Counted from the first letter of the stretch, positions 25,530 through 34,827 are shown. The stretch: DNA of 64,000 nt from Pseudomonadota bacterium (GCA_021804565.1 JAJZHK010000002.1:35392-99391); one strand, 5' to 3'. Translations and numbers: made by a program. The notes: generated by a model from the sequence alone, not told the origin.

Positions 25530-26360
25530 ATGCTGGAACTGCTTTGCCCCCTCTGCCAGACACCGCTCACAACGCTATCCCCCACCTGGCACTGTCAGCG
25601 CGGCCATACTTTTGATGTGGCCCGGGAAGGCTATGTGAATCTGCTCCCGGTACAGCATCGACGCAGTCTGCACCCAGGTGACGATGATGCCGCCTTGCAG
25701 GCGCGCCGGCGCTTTCTTGACGGTGGCCACTACGAGCCACTACGGCTGGCCTTGCAGGACATGGTGGCATCCTGCCAGGGGGCGAACTGGCTGGATGTCG
25801 GCTGTGGCGAAGGCTATTACACCGCCACCTTGCACGCTGAGGGGCGCCAGATCTACGGCATCGACATCGCCAAAACCGCCGTACGCATGGCCGCTAAACG
25901 CCATCCCAACATCCATTGGTTGGTCGCCAGCGCAGCTCGCCTGCCCTGCGCCGCACAAACGCTGGATGCTGTCTGCAGCCTTTTTGCGCCCATCGCACAG
26001 GCTGAATTGTGCCGTGTTCTCAAGTCCGGCGCCTACCTGATCCATGCCACACCCGCCGAGCAGCACCTCCAGCAATTACGCGCCGCTCTGTTTGCCGAGG
26101 TCCATCCGCACCAGCCGCAGCGGCATCTGCAGGCACTGCAAAAGGACTTTCATCTGGAACATACGCTATGTGTCGAGGCCGAGCTCGATCTGCATGCTGA
26201 CGCGCTCGCCGATCTCATCACCATGACCCCTTACGCCTGGGCGGCCAGCGCCGAACGCCGGGCAGAGCTGCTCGCACGTGCCAGGCTGCGCACCCAGATG
26301 CAGGTGCAGCTCAGCTTGCTGCGCCGTCTCGAGACGGATGCGACGCCGCGATCCAATTGA
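25530..26360 (+). CDS. rlmA: RlmA-type 23S rRNA (guanine-N1) methyltransferase
   Basis: 276 aa. The N-terminal zinc-finger pattern CPLCQTPL...CQRGH and FDVAREGYVNLLPVQ is characteristic of RlmA; the Rossmann SAM site is WLDVGCGEGYYT followed by YGIDIAKTAVRMAAKRHP. It methylates N1 of a guanine in helix 35 of 23S rRNA (position 745 in E. coli). A TTG at 25494 opens the frame earlier, but the ATG at 25530 matches the family start. The 3' end overlaps the convergent glutaredoxin-like gene by 50 bases. Confidence 0.9.
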   Translation: MLELLCPLCQTPLTTLSPTWHCQRGHTFDVAREGYVNLLPVQHRRSLHPGDDDAALQARRRFLDGGHYEPLRLALQDMVASCQGANWLDVGCGEGYYTATLHAEGRQIYGIDIAKTAVRMAAKRHPNIHWLVASAARLPCAAQTLDAVCSLFAPIAQAELCRVLKSGAYLIHATPAEQHLQQLRAALFAEVHPHQPQRHLQALQKDFHLEHTLCVEAELDLHADALADLITMTPYAWAASAERRAELLARARLRTQMQVQLSLLRRLETDATPRSN

Positions 26361-26562
26361 GCAGATCGAGCAGCGAAAATGGCGCATCGAGGCTGTGCCC
26401 CTGGGCATCGACCACAACCGGTATACGTGCCTGGTAGCGCGCGAAATTGCTGGGGTCGTCGACGATATCATGGAAGGTGTAGCGCAATCCTAGGCTTTGC
26501 AGGTCACGTTCGGCCTGCTCGCAGAGATGACAGGCCGCCGTTCCATAAAGCTGATAGTCCAT
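26311..26562 (-). CDS. Glutaredoxin-like thiol protein
   Basis: 83 aa with a thioredoxin-fold start YQLYGTAACHLCEQAERDL, a CxxC site at residues 11-14 and cis-proline in ARIPVVVD. This is the small glutaredoxin family (DUF836-like) common in proteobacteria. The start at 26562 lies four bases after the rlmL stop, so it is transcribed with rlmL. The final 17 codons are read through the 3' end of rlmA on the opposite strand. Confidence 0.85.
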   Translation of the reverse strand: MDYQLYGTAACHLCEQAERDLQSLGLRYTFHDIVDDPSNFARYQARIPVVVDAQGHSLDAPFSLLDLLNWIAASHPSRDGAAS

Positions 26563-26566
26563 AGCC

Positions 26567-28555
26567 TCAAGCCTCCCCATGCGCACAGAAAAAGCGCAGG
26601 TGACCACGCAAGCGGTGCAAGCCGACAGGCAGCAGATCGTGCTCGATGAGGGTGCTGTCAGGATGCGGATGAAAGCCTTTCTCATCGAGAGCCCACCACA
26701 GTTCACCGCCTGACTTGAGCAGGTGGCGGAGATGGCGCGTCCACGGGATGTGCTGCTCACGCCAGCGAAAACCCTGGCGTTTCTGTTCGGCATGGTGGCT
26801 GTGCGGCGGCGTGATAACGATGCAGTCGAAGGGCTCGCGATCGGCCAGAATTTCCAGGGGATCGCCCTGCAACCAGGCCAGATCGGAGGGCGCATAGCCG
26901 TTCAAGGCCCATTGGATCTGTGCCCACGACTGCATCGCCGGACGACGGTCCCAGCAAAGCACCTGGGCCTGCGGCAGGCGCAAGGCCAGGCTGGCGTTGC
27001 CGGCAAACAGATGCAGAACGCGACGCGGCGCCCGCGCTTGCAGATGGGCATAAAGCCCCTGCAAGGGCAGATGCCAGCCGCTATCGTCGGTGCGCCCCAT
27101 ATCGAGTCGATAGATCTGGCCGGCGATCTCCACGTCCTGCCAGTCGTGCTGATCGCTGCGCGAAGAGCGGGCCAGGCGCAGCTGCTCTTTACGCGCAGCA
27201 AACAGCGCCCGCAGAGGAGCGAGCCGGCTGCTCCAGGGCGACTGTTCGTCTTGAACGACCACTTTCAGCAAGGCGCCATAGTATTCGATGCGCACATCAT
27301 GAGCATCATACAGACAGGCCACAGGAGCGCTACGTTCTTGCCAGGCGCTGAGCACCTCTTGCAGCCAGGGCTCTTCGGGGCTCAGCACCGGCGTCAGAAC
27401 GGGTGTCGGTTTGGCGGCACGAATGAGACCATGACGCACATAGCGCAGGATGCCACCGTGCTGGAAACGCCCGGACTGAAGCGCTTCGAGCGCCAGAACG
27501 TCGAGTATCTCGGCACTGGGCGCGATGACGGTGAGCCCCGCGCCAGGGGCGTGAAGACGGGTCAGACGACCGAGCGCCTGGTACAGCGCCCGCGCGCTGT
27601 CATCGGCACTCAAACGCTCACCATAAGGGGGATTGCAGATGATCAGGCTATCCTCAGCCAGGTCGGGAAAGTCGTGCAAAGAAGCCTGCTGCAACTGCAG
27701 GTGTCCGCGCAAGCTATGGAGATTCGCCTCGGCCAGCTTGAGAACGGAGGCATCGGCATCACGCCCGACAAAGCTTAGACTAAGCGTTTGTTGACCTCGC
27801 TCTGCCCGCTCCCTGGCCTCCTGCAAGAGAGACTGCCAAGCCTCCGGTTCATGATAATGCCAATGCAAAAAGCCGACACGCTCATGACGCAACAAGCCTG
27901 GGGCCGTATCGGCGGCCATCATCCAGGCTTCGAGCAGCAAGGTCCCTGATCCACACAGAGGATCGACGATACGCTGGTAGCGGCCAGGCCAGCCGCTCAT
28001 GCGCAGCATGGCGGCCGCCAGGGTCTCCTTGATCGGTGCTGCACCGACCTGGATGCGCCAACCACGACGGTGCAGGCTGCCCCCCGACAGGTCCAAGCCG
28101 ACGACCACTTCACCGGCCTCGGCATGGAGGAACAAGGGCACCTGCGCTTGATCAGGATCGACCGATGGCCGCGCCCCGCTTTCCTGACGCATACGATCGA
28201 CATAACCGTCTTTGCACTTGAGCGCACAAAGCTGGGCCGGCCATCCGGACATCCCCCCGGTGCTGGCGCGCACCGACAAGGTCGCCGTGCTGGGAAAGTG
28301 CTGCTCCCAGGGCAGGCTGCGGACCCAGGGTGTCAATTCATCGAGGTCACGCATCGAGGTCCGGTAAAAGGGCATCAGCACACGTGACGCCAAACGGGAC
28401 CAAAGCACCGCCCGATAAGCGGCAGCCAGTTCGCCCTGGGCCAGCACGTAAGCGCGGCCGCGCTCGATCACACTCAGGCCCAGTTCTTGCAGTTCCTCGG
28501 CAAGCCAGAATTCCAGGCCTTCTGAGCAGCTGATCGAGTAATCGTAAGTATCCAT
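26567..28555 (-). CDS. rlmL: Bifunctional 23S rRNA methyltransferase RlmKL, with diverged C-terminal domain
   Basis: 662 aa. The N-terminal THUMP domain is followed by the RlmL methyltransferase (VDPLCGSGTLLLEAWMMA, then catalytic IICNPPYGERL), which makes m2G2445. The C-terminal RlmK half is shortened and diverged: the SAM site reads VLHLFAGNASLAL and the usual LDPP catalytic motif reads VITPPHSHH. RlmK activity (m7G2069) may therefore be weak or lost. Length is about 40 residues below the E. coli enzyme. The glutaredoxin-like gene follows immediately. Confidence 0.9.
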   Translation of the reverse strand: MDTYDYSISCSEGLEFWLAEELQELGLSVIERGRAYVLAQGELAAAYRAVLWSRLASRVLMPFYRTSMRDLDELTPWVRSLPWEQHFPSTATLSVRASTGGMSGWPAQLCALKCKDGYVDRMRQESGARPSVDPDQAQVPLFLHAEAGEVVVGLDLSGGSLHRRGWRIQVGAAPIKETLAAAMLRMSGWPGRYQRIVDPLCGSGTLLLEAWMMAADTAPGLLRHERVGFLHWHYHEPEAWQSLLQEARERAERGQQTLSLSFVGRDADASVLKLAEANLHSLRGHLQLQQASLHDFPDLAEDSLIICNPPYGERLSADDSARALYQALGRLTRLHAPGAGLTVIAPSAEILDVLALEALQSGRFQHGGILRYVRHGLIRAAKPTPVLTPVLSPEEPWLQEVLSAWQERSAPVACLYDAHDVRIEYYGALLKVVVQDEQSPWSSRLAPLRALFAARKEQLRLARSSRSDQHDWQDVEIAGQIYRLDMGRTDDSGWHLPLQGLYAHLQARAPRRVLHLFAGNASLALRLPQAQVLCWDRRPAMQSWAQIQWALNGYAPSDLAWLQGDPLEILADREPFDCIVITPPHSHHAEQKRQGFRWREQHIPWTRHLRHLLKSGGELWWALDEKGFHPHPDSTLIEHDLLPVGLHRLRGHLRFFCAHGEA

Positions 28556-29447
28556 ATCCCCTGACTCCCGGGTCTACGGCCTCCCCTGCTCATAGCGAAA
28601 TGCTCATAGCCGCGGGCGCAATAGAAGAAAATGATTATGGCGCTATTATGACATTCAGAGTAACACTTAGGCGAGGCGCCCGAACAAGGATGAGCAGGCC
28701 ACTCATCCGACTGTCCAGAGGTTCAGGAGTCGTTATTCGATGAAAAGACAAAAAAGGGATCGTGGCGATCAACTGTTCAGCAAAGGGTATCAAGTGGGGG
28801 TGCATGGCCGTTCGATGAGCTTGTGCCCTTACAGTGAGCTGCACTTGCGACAACACTGGATGGCAGGTTGGCGTGAAGGTCGAAGTCAGCTTCACCTCGG
28901 TGCCATGCCAGGTGTGTCCTCAGGCATGATGAGTCATTGATGACGAGGCCCTGCGCCAGCGCGTGAAGCTGACGGTTTGAGGCCCTATCTCCATAGTGTC
29001 GTGTCGGAAGTATCGGAATCAGTTTTTCAACCACGTGAGGGCTAGCTGTAGAGAGCTGTAGTAGCACGCTGTAAAAGCTGTACTGTAGTAGTCTGTAGCG
29101 TTGTTCGCGTGTCAAAGCGGGACAGGCGCCGTGGCTGGTGTTGATGTATGCGTCTGTTCCCGCCTCACCCACCGTACCCTCCATGCCGGCTTCTCCTTGC
29201 CAGAGCCGCCGTAGTAAGGCCTGCCAGAGTCCAGGCTTGCTCTTGCTCCATCATCCGCCTAAATCTGCCAAAGTCGCGAGGATCCAGGGTCGCATCTGGC
29301 CTCATCTCGCATATCATGACCAGAGCGCTGCACCCAAAGTTTTTCTCTCTGATCGCATAGGCTCTTCACCCTGTCCCCGCCAGAAGCTCAAATGCAAGGC
29401 AAGTGAGCTATAACGAGAGCTGACTATACTGTGAAAGCCGAATCACC
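28556..29447. other. 892-base stretch without a convincing gene
   Basis: It lies between the rlmL start and a plus-strand hydrolase. Open frames exist (28777-29184 minus, 29138-29413 plus), but they lack ribosome-binding sites, recognisable domains and biased codon use, and I do not call them. The rlmL promoter must lie at its left end. The one distinct element is a run of CTGTA repeats at 29044-29098. It may be the edge of an accessory segment that runs to about 34.8 kb. Confidence 0.6.
29044..29098. repeat. Cluster of six CTGTA(G) direct repeats
   Basis: CTGTA occurs six times in 55 bases (starting at 29046, 29056, 29069, 29078, 29083 and 29093), four of them as CTGTAG. Several steps are 9-10 bases, about one helical turn, so the units would face one side of the DNA. 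This could be a multi-site operator or a decayed simple repeat; function is unknown. Confidence 0.6.
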
Positions 29448-30383
29448 ATGCCAGACCGTCAGCCCTTTAAACGCCTGCCCTTTGCTGATATTCCGGCCCA
29501 ACCACGTGTCCCCCATGATTTTTGGCAACACCCGGCAAAAATTGTTGCCATGGAGTCATCTGTGTTTGGCCCACTGCGTATCAACTGCCACATGCGTGGA
29601 AGCGGCAAGCCACTGATACTCCTGCATGGTTTGATGACGACAAGCTATTCATTCCGCTACATTGCCCCGCTACTGGCAGAGCATTTTTCTCTTTACATTC
29701 CCGATTTGCCAGGCGCTGGGCGCAGCAGTATGCCGCAAAAGCCCGCGTACTTACCGAGTTCTTTGGCGCAATGGCTTGTTGAGTTTCAGCAGACCCTGGA
29801 CATAGCAGGATGTGCGTGCGTGGGAAACTCTATGGGAGCTTTGATTGCTATGCATGCGGCACTGAATACACCAGGCTGCTTTAGTCATCTTGTCAATATA
29901 CACTCACCGGCATTTCCAATGTTTCGTCTTCACGCACTGCGTGCTGCGCTGTCATTACCTGGATCTGCAGAATTTTTGCACCGAATTATCAATATGAACC
30001 CACGCCAATGGGCCTATCGAAATATTCACTACTTTGATGAATCATTGAAGTCGCTAGAGGAAGCCCACGAATATGGTGATCCACTCACTTCCCGCGAAGG
30101 CTCGATGGCGCTCTTTAAATTTCTCTATGAAACCCTCAATCCACGGCAATTGCAGGCATTCATAGACCAACTGGTGGCACTGAAAGAATCAGGACGAGCC
30201 TTCCCGGTGCCACTGACCTTGCTCTACGCTCGACAGGATCCGATGGTACCGCCAAGTGTGGGCACCCGCCTTGCCGACCTGGTGCCCACAGCAAAAATGA
30301 TATGGATAGAGAATACTTCGCATTTCGCCCACGTGGATACACCTGAAGCGGTCAGTCAATTAGTCCTTGCCGCGTTGGGGTAG
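29448..30383 (+). CDS. Alpha/beta-fold hydrolase
   Basis: 311 aa without a signal peptide. The oxyanion region is LILLHGLMTTSYSFR, the nucleophile GNSMGAL (Ser near residue 131), acid LLYARQDPMVPP and histidine NTSHFAHVDTPE, giving a full triad. It resembles haloalkane-dehalogenase/epoxide-hydrolase-like esterases; substrate is unknown. Its DNA is less GC-rich and uses more A/T-ending codons than the core genes, and it sits alone in a sparse segment, both consistent with acquisition. Confidence 0.85.
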   Translation: MPDRQPFKRLPFADIPAQPRVPHDFWQHPAKIVAMESSVFGPLRINCHMRGSGKPLILLHGLMTTSYSFRYIAPLLAEHFSLYIPDLPGAGRSSMPQKPAYLPSSLAQWLVEFQQTLDIAGCACVGNSMGALIAMHAALNTPGCFSHLVNIHSPAFPMFRLHALRAALSLPGSAEFLHRIINMNPRQWAYRNIHYFDESLKSLEEAHEYGDPLTSREGSMALFKFLYETLNPRQLQAFIDQLVALKESGRAFPVPLTLLYARQDPMVPPSVGTRLADLVPTAKMIWIENTSHFAHVDTPEAVSQLVLAALG

Positions 30384-30633
30384 CCTGATACCGAAGGCCG
30401 GCACCGACAGCTAAAGGGCTTGCCGTAGCAGACGTCGTTGATCGTCACCCGCCGCTGCGACGACGCTGAAGCAGGGACCTATTGATGGGACACAGCGAGT
30501 GATCCAACATTTAGCCATTCTCTTTGTTGGGTATCATGTCTGACGCCCTGCCCCCTGAAAATCCCGGAAAATCCAGGTTTTTTGATCGGATGATGTTAAT
30601 CTCTTTTCTTCCACCTCGTTCAAGGGATGCACC

Positions 30634-31713
30634 ATGACCGAAACTGCCAGCACGTCGCCTACGCAGCTCCCCATCCTGGTGACCGGGGCCTCCGGCTTTA
30701 TTGCCGGCTGGATCATCAAATACCTCTTGGAGGAAGGCCATACCGTACATGGCACAGTGCGCGATCCGGCCAAGACCGCGAGTGTCGCACATCTGCTTAA
30801 AATCGCCGAAAAGGCCCCCGGCACGCTCAAACTGTTCAAGGCTGAGCTGCTCGACCAGGGCAGCTTCCATGCCGCCGCCCAGGGTTGCGGCATCGTCATG
30901 CATACGGCTTCGCCCTTTATTATCGAAGGTTTTACTGACGCCAACGAGTCCCTTGTGCGGCCAGCCGTGGAGGGAACGCGCAATGTGCTGGATGCTGTCA
31001 ATGCCAGCCCCACGGTAAGCCGTGTGGTGCTGACCAGCAGTGTCGCCTCGGTCTACGGTGACAATATCGACCTGCGCAAGACCAGTGGTGGCGTATTTAC
31101 CGAAGCTGACTGGAACACCACCAGCACGCTAGAGCATAATCCCTACCAGTTTTCCAAGGTGGCTGCCGAGCGTGCTGCCTGGGACATCTGCAAGGCCCAG
31201 AACCGCTGGGACATGGTCACCATCAACCCGAGCATGGTTTACGGTCCGGCGCTGACCGCCAGCAGCCAGTCAGCCAGCATCGATACCATGCGCCAGATGG
31301 GCGACGGCCGCCTGCGCACTGGCGTGCCTCGCCTTATTTTTGGCGTCGTCGATGTGCGCGATGTCGCTCGCGCCCATATCCTGGCAGCCTTCGATCCGGC
31401 CGCCCACGGCCGCTACCTGCTCACCCATACTGAACTGAGCATGCTGCAGATCGCCAAGATTCTGCGCAGCAAATTTGGCAGCCTATATCCCTTTCCGAGC
31501 ATGGAAATCCCTAAATTTGCCGTTTGGCTGTTCGGCCCGCTGATGGGTCCGGTGACCCGCGATTTCGTGGCGAAAAATGTCGGCTTTCCAGTACGCTTCG
31601 ACAACAGCCGCAGCCGCCAGGAACTGGGTCTGCAATACCACCCGGTAGAGCAAACATTGACCGAGCATTTCCAGCAATTGCTGGACGACGGCTTGGTGAA
31701 AAAGAAGGCGTGA
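30634..31713 (+). CDS. Extended SDR reductase, dihydroflavonol-reductase/cinnamoyl-CoA-reductase-like
   Basis: 359-aa NAD(P)-dependent oxidoreductase. The Rossmann motif is LVTGASGFIAGWI, the catalytic serine is in VVLTSSVASVYG, and the YxxxK pair is YQFSK. INPSMVYGPAL and DVRDVARAHILAA follow as in aldehyde/ketone reductases of the DFR group. These reduce aldehydes, ketones or diketones; the natural substrate is not evident. AAGGGA lies about 7 bases before the ATG. It stands alone between intergenic stretches of 250 and 270 bases. Confidence 0.88.
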   Translation: MTETASTSPTQLPILVTGASGFIAGWIIKYLLEEGHTVHGTVRDPAKTASVAHLLKIAEKAPGTLKLFKAELLDQGSFHAAAQGCGIVMHTASPFIIEGFTDANESLVRPAVEGTRNVLDAVNASPTVSRVVLTSSVASVYGDNIDLRKTSGGVFTEADWNTTSTLEHNPYQFSKVAAERAAWDICKAQNRWDMVTINPSMVYGPALTASSQSASIDTMRQMGDGRLRTGVPRLIFGVVDVRDVARAHILAAFDPAAHGRYLLTHTELSMLQIAKILRSKFGSLYPFPSMEIPKFAVWLFGPLMGPVTRDFVAKNVGFPVRFDNSRSRQELGLQYHPVEQTLTEHFQQLLDDGLVKKKA

Positions 31714-31795
31714 TCTACTTTGAGGTCTTCATGGTGGCCAGAAGCCGCGAACTATGGCCAAGTCTTAGGAGTCTGGAGGGCTCTTCATCATCAAG

Positions 31796-31987
31796 CTAAA
31801 TCCAGCAGCCAACTTCCAGAGTCAGTTTGAGCGTCTTCTGTGCTGGCCCAAGCCCGTTCAATCCTGGCACCACCTGTGGTGATGAACCGACACGAGTCAG
31901 GAGGGTCATTACAGTGCCCCGAAGGACGTGTATCTTGGGGGAATCCGCTAGCGCCTGGGTGAGGACATCCCGAGCCTCGACGGCCAT
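31796..31987 (-). CDS. Possible 63-aa protein coupled to the kelch-like gene
   Basis: The ATG at 31987 shares its A with the stop codon of the kelch-like gene (TGATG), the junction used by many coupled genes in this window. The 63-residue product has a plausible composition (MAVEARDVLTQALADSPKI at the start, TLKLTLEVGCWI at the end) but no recognised family. It could also be a chance frame or the remnant of a larger gene. The 80 bases between its end and the SDR gene hold nothing I recognise. Confidence 0.3.
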   Translation of the reverse strand: MAVEARDVLTQALADSPKIHVLRGTVMTLLTRVGSSPQVVPGLNGLGPAQKTLKLTLEVGCWI

Positions 31988-34509
31988 CACCAACAGGTCA
32001 ACTCATCGGCGCACAATGAATTGGGAACCTTGTAATACCGACCATTAAACTCAAGCAGGTGTTTTTTGATCTTTTCTGGCTGAAAGCTATCGGCACACCT
32101 GCCATCGCCACCCTCAGCCGATGTATCCCGCTCTACCGAGCCGGTGACGATGATGTCAGCATATCCATGATGTTTTGTCGGCGCCATCCTTAAGTTTAAA
32201 GTTTCACTGCCAGCGCTGCCCCCTGACCTCACATTCAAACCTGACAAAACGGCATGAATGGACTTGCCGTCATAAACAAACAATGACAGCGCTTCTTGCG
32301 AAAGGCACCCCGCGCCACCTCGGCCAGAAAAGCCAGCACGTACACCAAAGGCGCGCACCCCGGGGGACAATATGTAGCGCCCGGTATCAATATCCAAGTT
32401 GTCGAATACCAGGGCATCAGAATTAATACTATTTTCACCGACATACTTGGCCAGGATTTTATTTTCTTTGCTCAGTAAAATAACCAGGGAAAGACTGGCC
32501 TCACCATCATCCTCCGCATTGTTGTCAGCAGCCTGCGGTGAGGCTTGCGAGCCATCCTTGGCGGCTTGCACAAAAACAAACAGTGTTTCATCCGGTTCAT
32601 CGGGCACTGTTCTGCAAGTAAAATTTGCCGCATTGGCAAAATCAGGATCTTTTAAAGCAGAAAATTGTGCAGAAAACGAGCATTGATCACGTAAAAAATG
32701 GCGTAATAACGATTTATCCAGAGCATTCAAGATACTGGTGTCAGGCTTACTCTCAGGGCTGACGCTGGATGATGGGCATTTGCTCATGGATGGCAGCGGG
32801 CTACTTGTTGATGGCAGGAATAGCCATAAATCATTAAACCACCTATCGCTGTCATGCCCGACAATCGGCGCGCGCTCGATACCACCAAACATCCAGACCT
32901 TACCGTCTTTGTCCTGCCAGCTGAGCATGTCCTCACGTGCTCCCAGTTGATTGTCAGCGGCCTCTTGACCTGGCCGGCCATAGACGCTGTCTGCATATGC
33001 CGTCGCTGCACCCTCTTCCCAAGTCCACTCTCTCGTTGAGGGATCAAATTTCCATAAGTCATTATAATCAATATTATTTCCAGAGGAGCTTATGCTCCCG
33101 CCGGCGAGGAGCCACAAGTTTCCTCCGGCATCGGTCCAGCCGCTGGCGCCATATCGAGCGCCGGGCATGTTGGCAACGTCAGGCTTGCCGCGCACGCCAT
33201 AGACGCCGGCATGCGCCACCCCCGTCGATTTGGAGCCGCCTTCCCAGGTCCACTGTCTCGTCGCCGGCTGGTACATCCAGAGGTCATTGAGACTCGACAT
33301 ATTGCCCTGAGCGTCGTATTTGAGGCCCCCAAAAAGCCAGAGATTGCCGCTTCTATCCGTCCATCCAAGCGCTTTATCCCTGGCACCGGGCACGTTTGCA
33401 GGGCTCGCTTTCCCGAGAACGCCGTATATGCCCGATTCATTGAATTGATGGGCGCCTCCCTCCCAGGTCCATAAACCCGTCGCAGGCTGGAATTTCCATA
33501 GATCATTGAGCGTGTAGCTTTTCCAACGACCGTGGTCTGTCGCGACCAGTCGCAAGCCGCCGAATAGCCAAAGATTGCCAAGGGCATCGGTCCAGCCGGT
33601 CGCTTCAGAACGGGAGCCTGGCATACTGTGCGCAGAAGCTTGGCCCAAGACCCCCACAACACTGGCAACACCGGCCTCCTTAGAGCCACCTTCCCAGGTC
33701 CATAGACCGGTCTTGACCTGGTATTTCCAAAGATCACTGAGTGCCTCCTCGCTATTGCCCTTACTGGCGTTGTTATGCCAGCCTCCGAATAACCAAAAAT
33801 TACCGCTGGCATCGGTCCAGAAGATGGGATGGCTACGCGCCCCCGGCATGTTTTGCGTCGCCGGCCTCGCCAAAACCCCATAGACGCTCGGCGCCTCCAA
33901 TCGATTCGAGCCGCCTACCCAGGTCCATAGTCCCGTTTTAGGCTGGAACTCCCATAGATCATTGAGACTTCCCGGGGTATCTTGGGCGTCGACACCATTT
34001 CCCCCAAACATCCAGAGATTGCCCTGAGCATCCATCCACTGGGCAGCTCCGGATCGGGCGCCGGGCATATTCGCTGCCGCGGCAAGCCCCAAACGACCAT
34101 AGACCCCCCCTACGTAGGTCCGCGTTGAACCGCCTTCCCAAATCCAAGCCCTGCCGGTTGCCGCAGCAAACGAAGCGGTCACTGTACAATCCGCTTTGAT
34201 GGCGGCGGTCCTATAAAAACCGCTACTGAGCTGTCCACCGCAACCACTGATACTGCTCAGTCGGTAGCCTTTATTGGGGAGCACGGTGAGCAAAGCCGTG
34301 TCCCCATCATTGATGCTCGTACTGGTCACACTGAGACTGCCACCTTGGCGAGCATCCAAAGTGATATGGTGACTCGCATCCTGGCTATATGCCGTCAGGG
34401 ATAGCGCACAAAAAAGAACCGTCATCACCTGCATGCATCGTGGCCATGAAAATCTATCAGCAGAAATATCATCCTGCCTCGGGCCTGTCGAAACGGAAAA
34501 GATCTTCAT
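31987..34509 (-). CDS. Large secreted kelch-like repeat protein with InlB-B-like N-terminal module
   Basis: 840 aa. A signal peptide with a long basic n-region (about 1-42) precedes an 80-residue module (GGSLSVTSTSINDGDTALL, NKGYRLSSISGCGG, CTVTASF) like divergent InlB B-repeat or Bacteroidetes-type repeat domains. Six tandem repeats of 68-75 residues follow (about 115-560), each W-W-x-x-G-S...YG...NMPGAR...W-D-x-x-GNLWLFGG...LNDLWKFQP, which should form a beta-propeller. The last 270 residues are a separate domain with six or more cysteines and no family recognised. Probably a cell-surface or extracellular binding protein. Confidence 0.8.
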   Translation of the reverse strand: MKIFSVSTGPRQDDISADRFSWPRCMQVMTVLFCALSLTAYSQDASHHITLDARQGGSLSVTSTSINDGDTALLTVLPNKGYRLSSISGCGGQLSSGFYRTAAIKADCTVTASFAAATGRAWIWEGGSTRTYVGGVYGRLGLAAAANMPGARSGAAQWMDAQGNLWMFGGNGVDAQDTPGSLNDLWEFQPKTGLWTWVGGSNRLEAPSVYGVLARPATQNMPGARSHPIFWTDASGNFWLFGGWHNNASKGNSEEALSDLWKYQVKTGLWTWEGGSKEAGVASVVGVLGQASAHSMPGSRSEATGWTDALGNLWLFGGLRLVATDHGRWKSYTLNDLWKFQPATGLWTWEGGAHQFNESGIYGVLGKASPANVPGARDKALGWTDRSGNLWLFGGLKYDAQGNMSSLNDLWMYQPATRQWTWEGGSKSTGVAHAGVYGVRGKPDVANMPGARYGASGWTDAGGNLWLLAGGSISSSGNNIDYNDLWKFDPSTREWTWEEGAATAYADSVYGRPGQEAADNQLGAREDMLSWQDKDGKVWMFGGIERAPIVGHDSDRWFNDLWLFLPSTSSPLPSMSKCPSSSVSPESKPDTSILNALDKSLLRHFLRDQCSFSAQFSALKDPDFANAANFTCRTVPDEPDETLFVFVQAAKDGSQASPQAADNNAEDDGEASLSLVILLSKENKILAKYVGENSINSDALVFDNLDIDTGRYILSPGVRAFGVRAGFSGRGGAGCLSQEALSLFVYDGKSIHAVLSGLNVRSGGSAGSETLNLRMAPTKHHGYADIIVTGSVERDTSAEGGDGRCADSFQPEKIKKHLLEFNGRYYKVPNSLCADELTCW

Positions 34510-34827
34510 TGTAGGAGCCTAAATTCGGTGAGCACACCATAGACCCTGTGCCCCGGGGCACTGATCATTTAAATGAGTCAAAAACGGCCATCTGATCCTG
34601 TTACCAGGAGATGGTTAAACCGCGTCAGTGCCTATGAATTGAACTGATTTTCTGCCCGATCCGGCGTTCCTCATCATACAACAAGGGCCTTAGCTTGAGG
34701 CACGTCTGTTTGCTTTTCCAGCGAGGATCGTCTGCACCTGTGGATATTGCTGACCGGCGCCGCCTAAGCCCGGGTCTGGATCCGTGGTAACAAATTTTTG
34801 TAGGCGCTGAGCATATTCAGCTTCTCC
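34510..34827. other. 318-base intergenic stretch with two inverted repeats
   Basis: It separates the starts of the kelch-like gene from the end of ung, both on the minus strand. It holds a perfect 12-base palindrome TCATTTAAATGA (34565-34576) and a hairpin at 34588-34614. No open frame with coding character was found. The kelch-gene promoter should lie at its left end. Confidence 0.6.
34588..34614. terminator. Hairpin downstream of ung
   Basis: CCATCT-gat-CCTG-ttac-CAGG-AGATGG: two stacked stems of 6 and 4 bp with a 3-base bulge. On the minus strand it is followed by CGTTTTTG, so it could terminate ung transcription before the kelch-like gene. Confidence 0.45.

Noticed and set aside
28777..29184. 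Minus-strand frame of 135 aa upstream of the hydrolase
   Set aside because: No ribosome-binding site, no recognisable domain, and it runs through the CTGTA repeats.
30554..30580. CCTG...CAGG followed by TTTTTT before the SDR gene as a terminator
   Set aside because: The stem is only four base pairs with a long loop.
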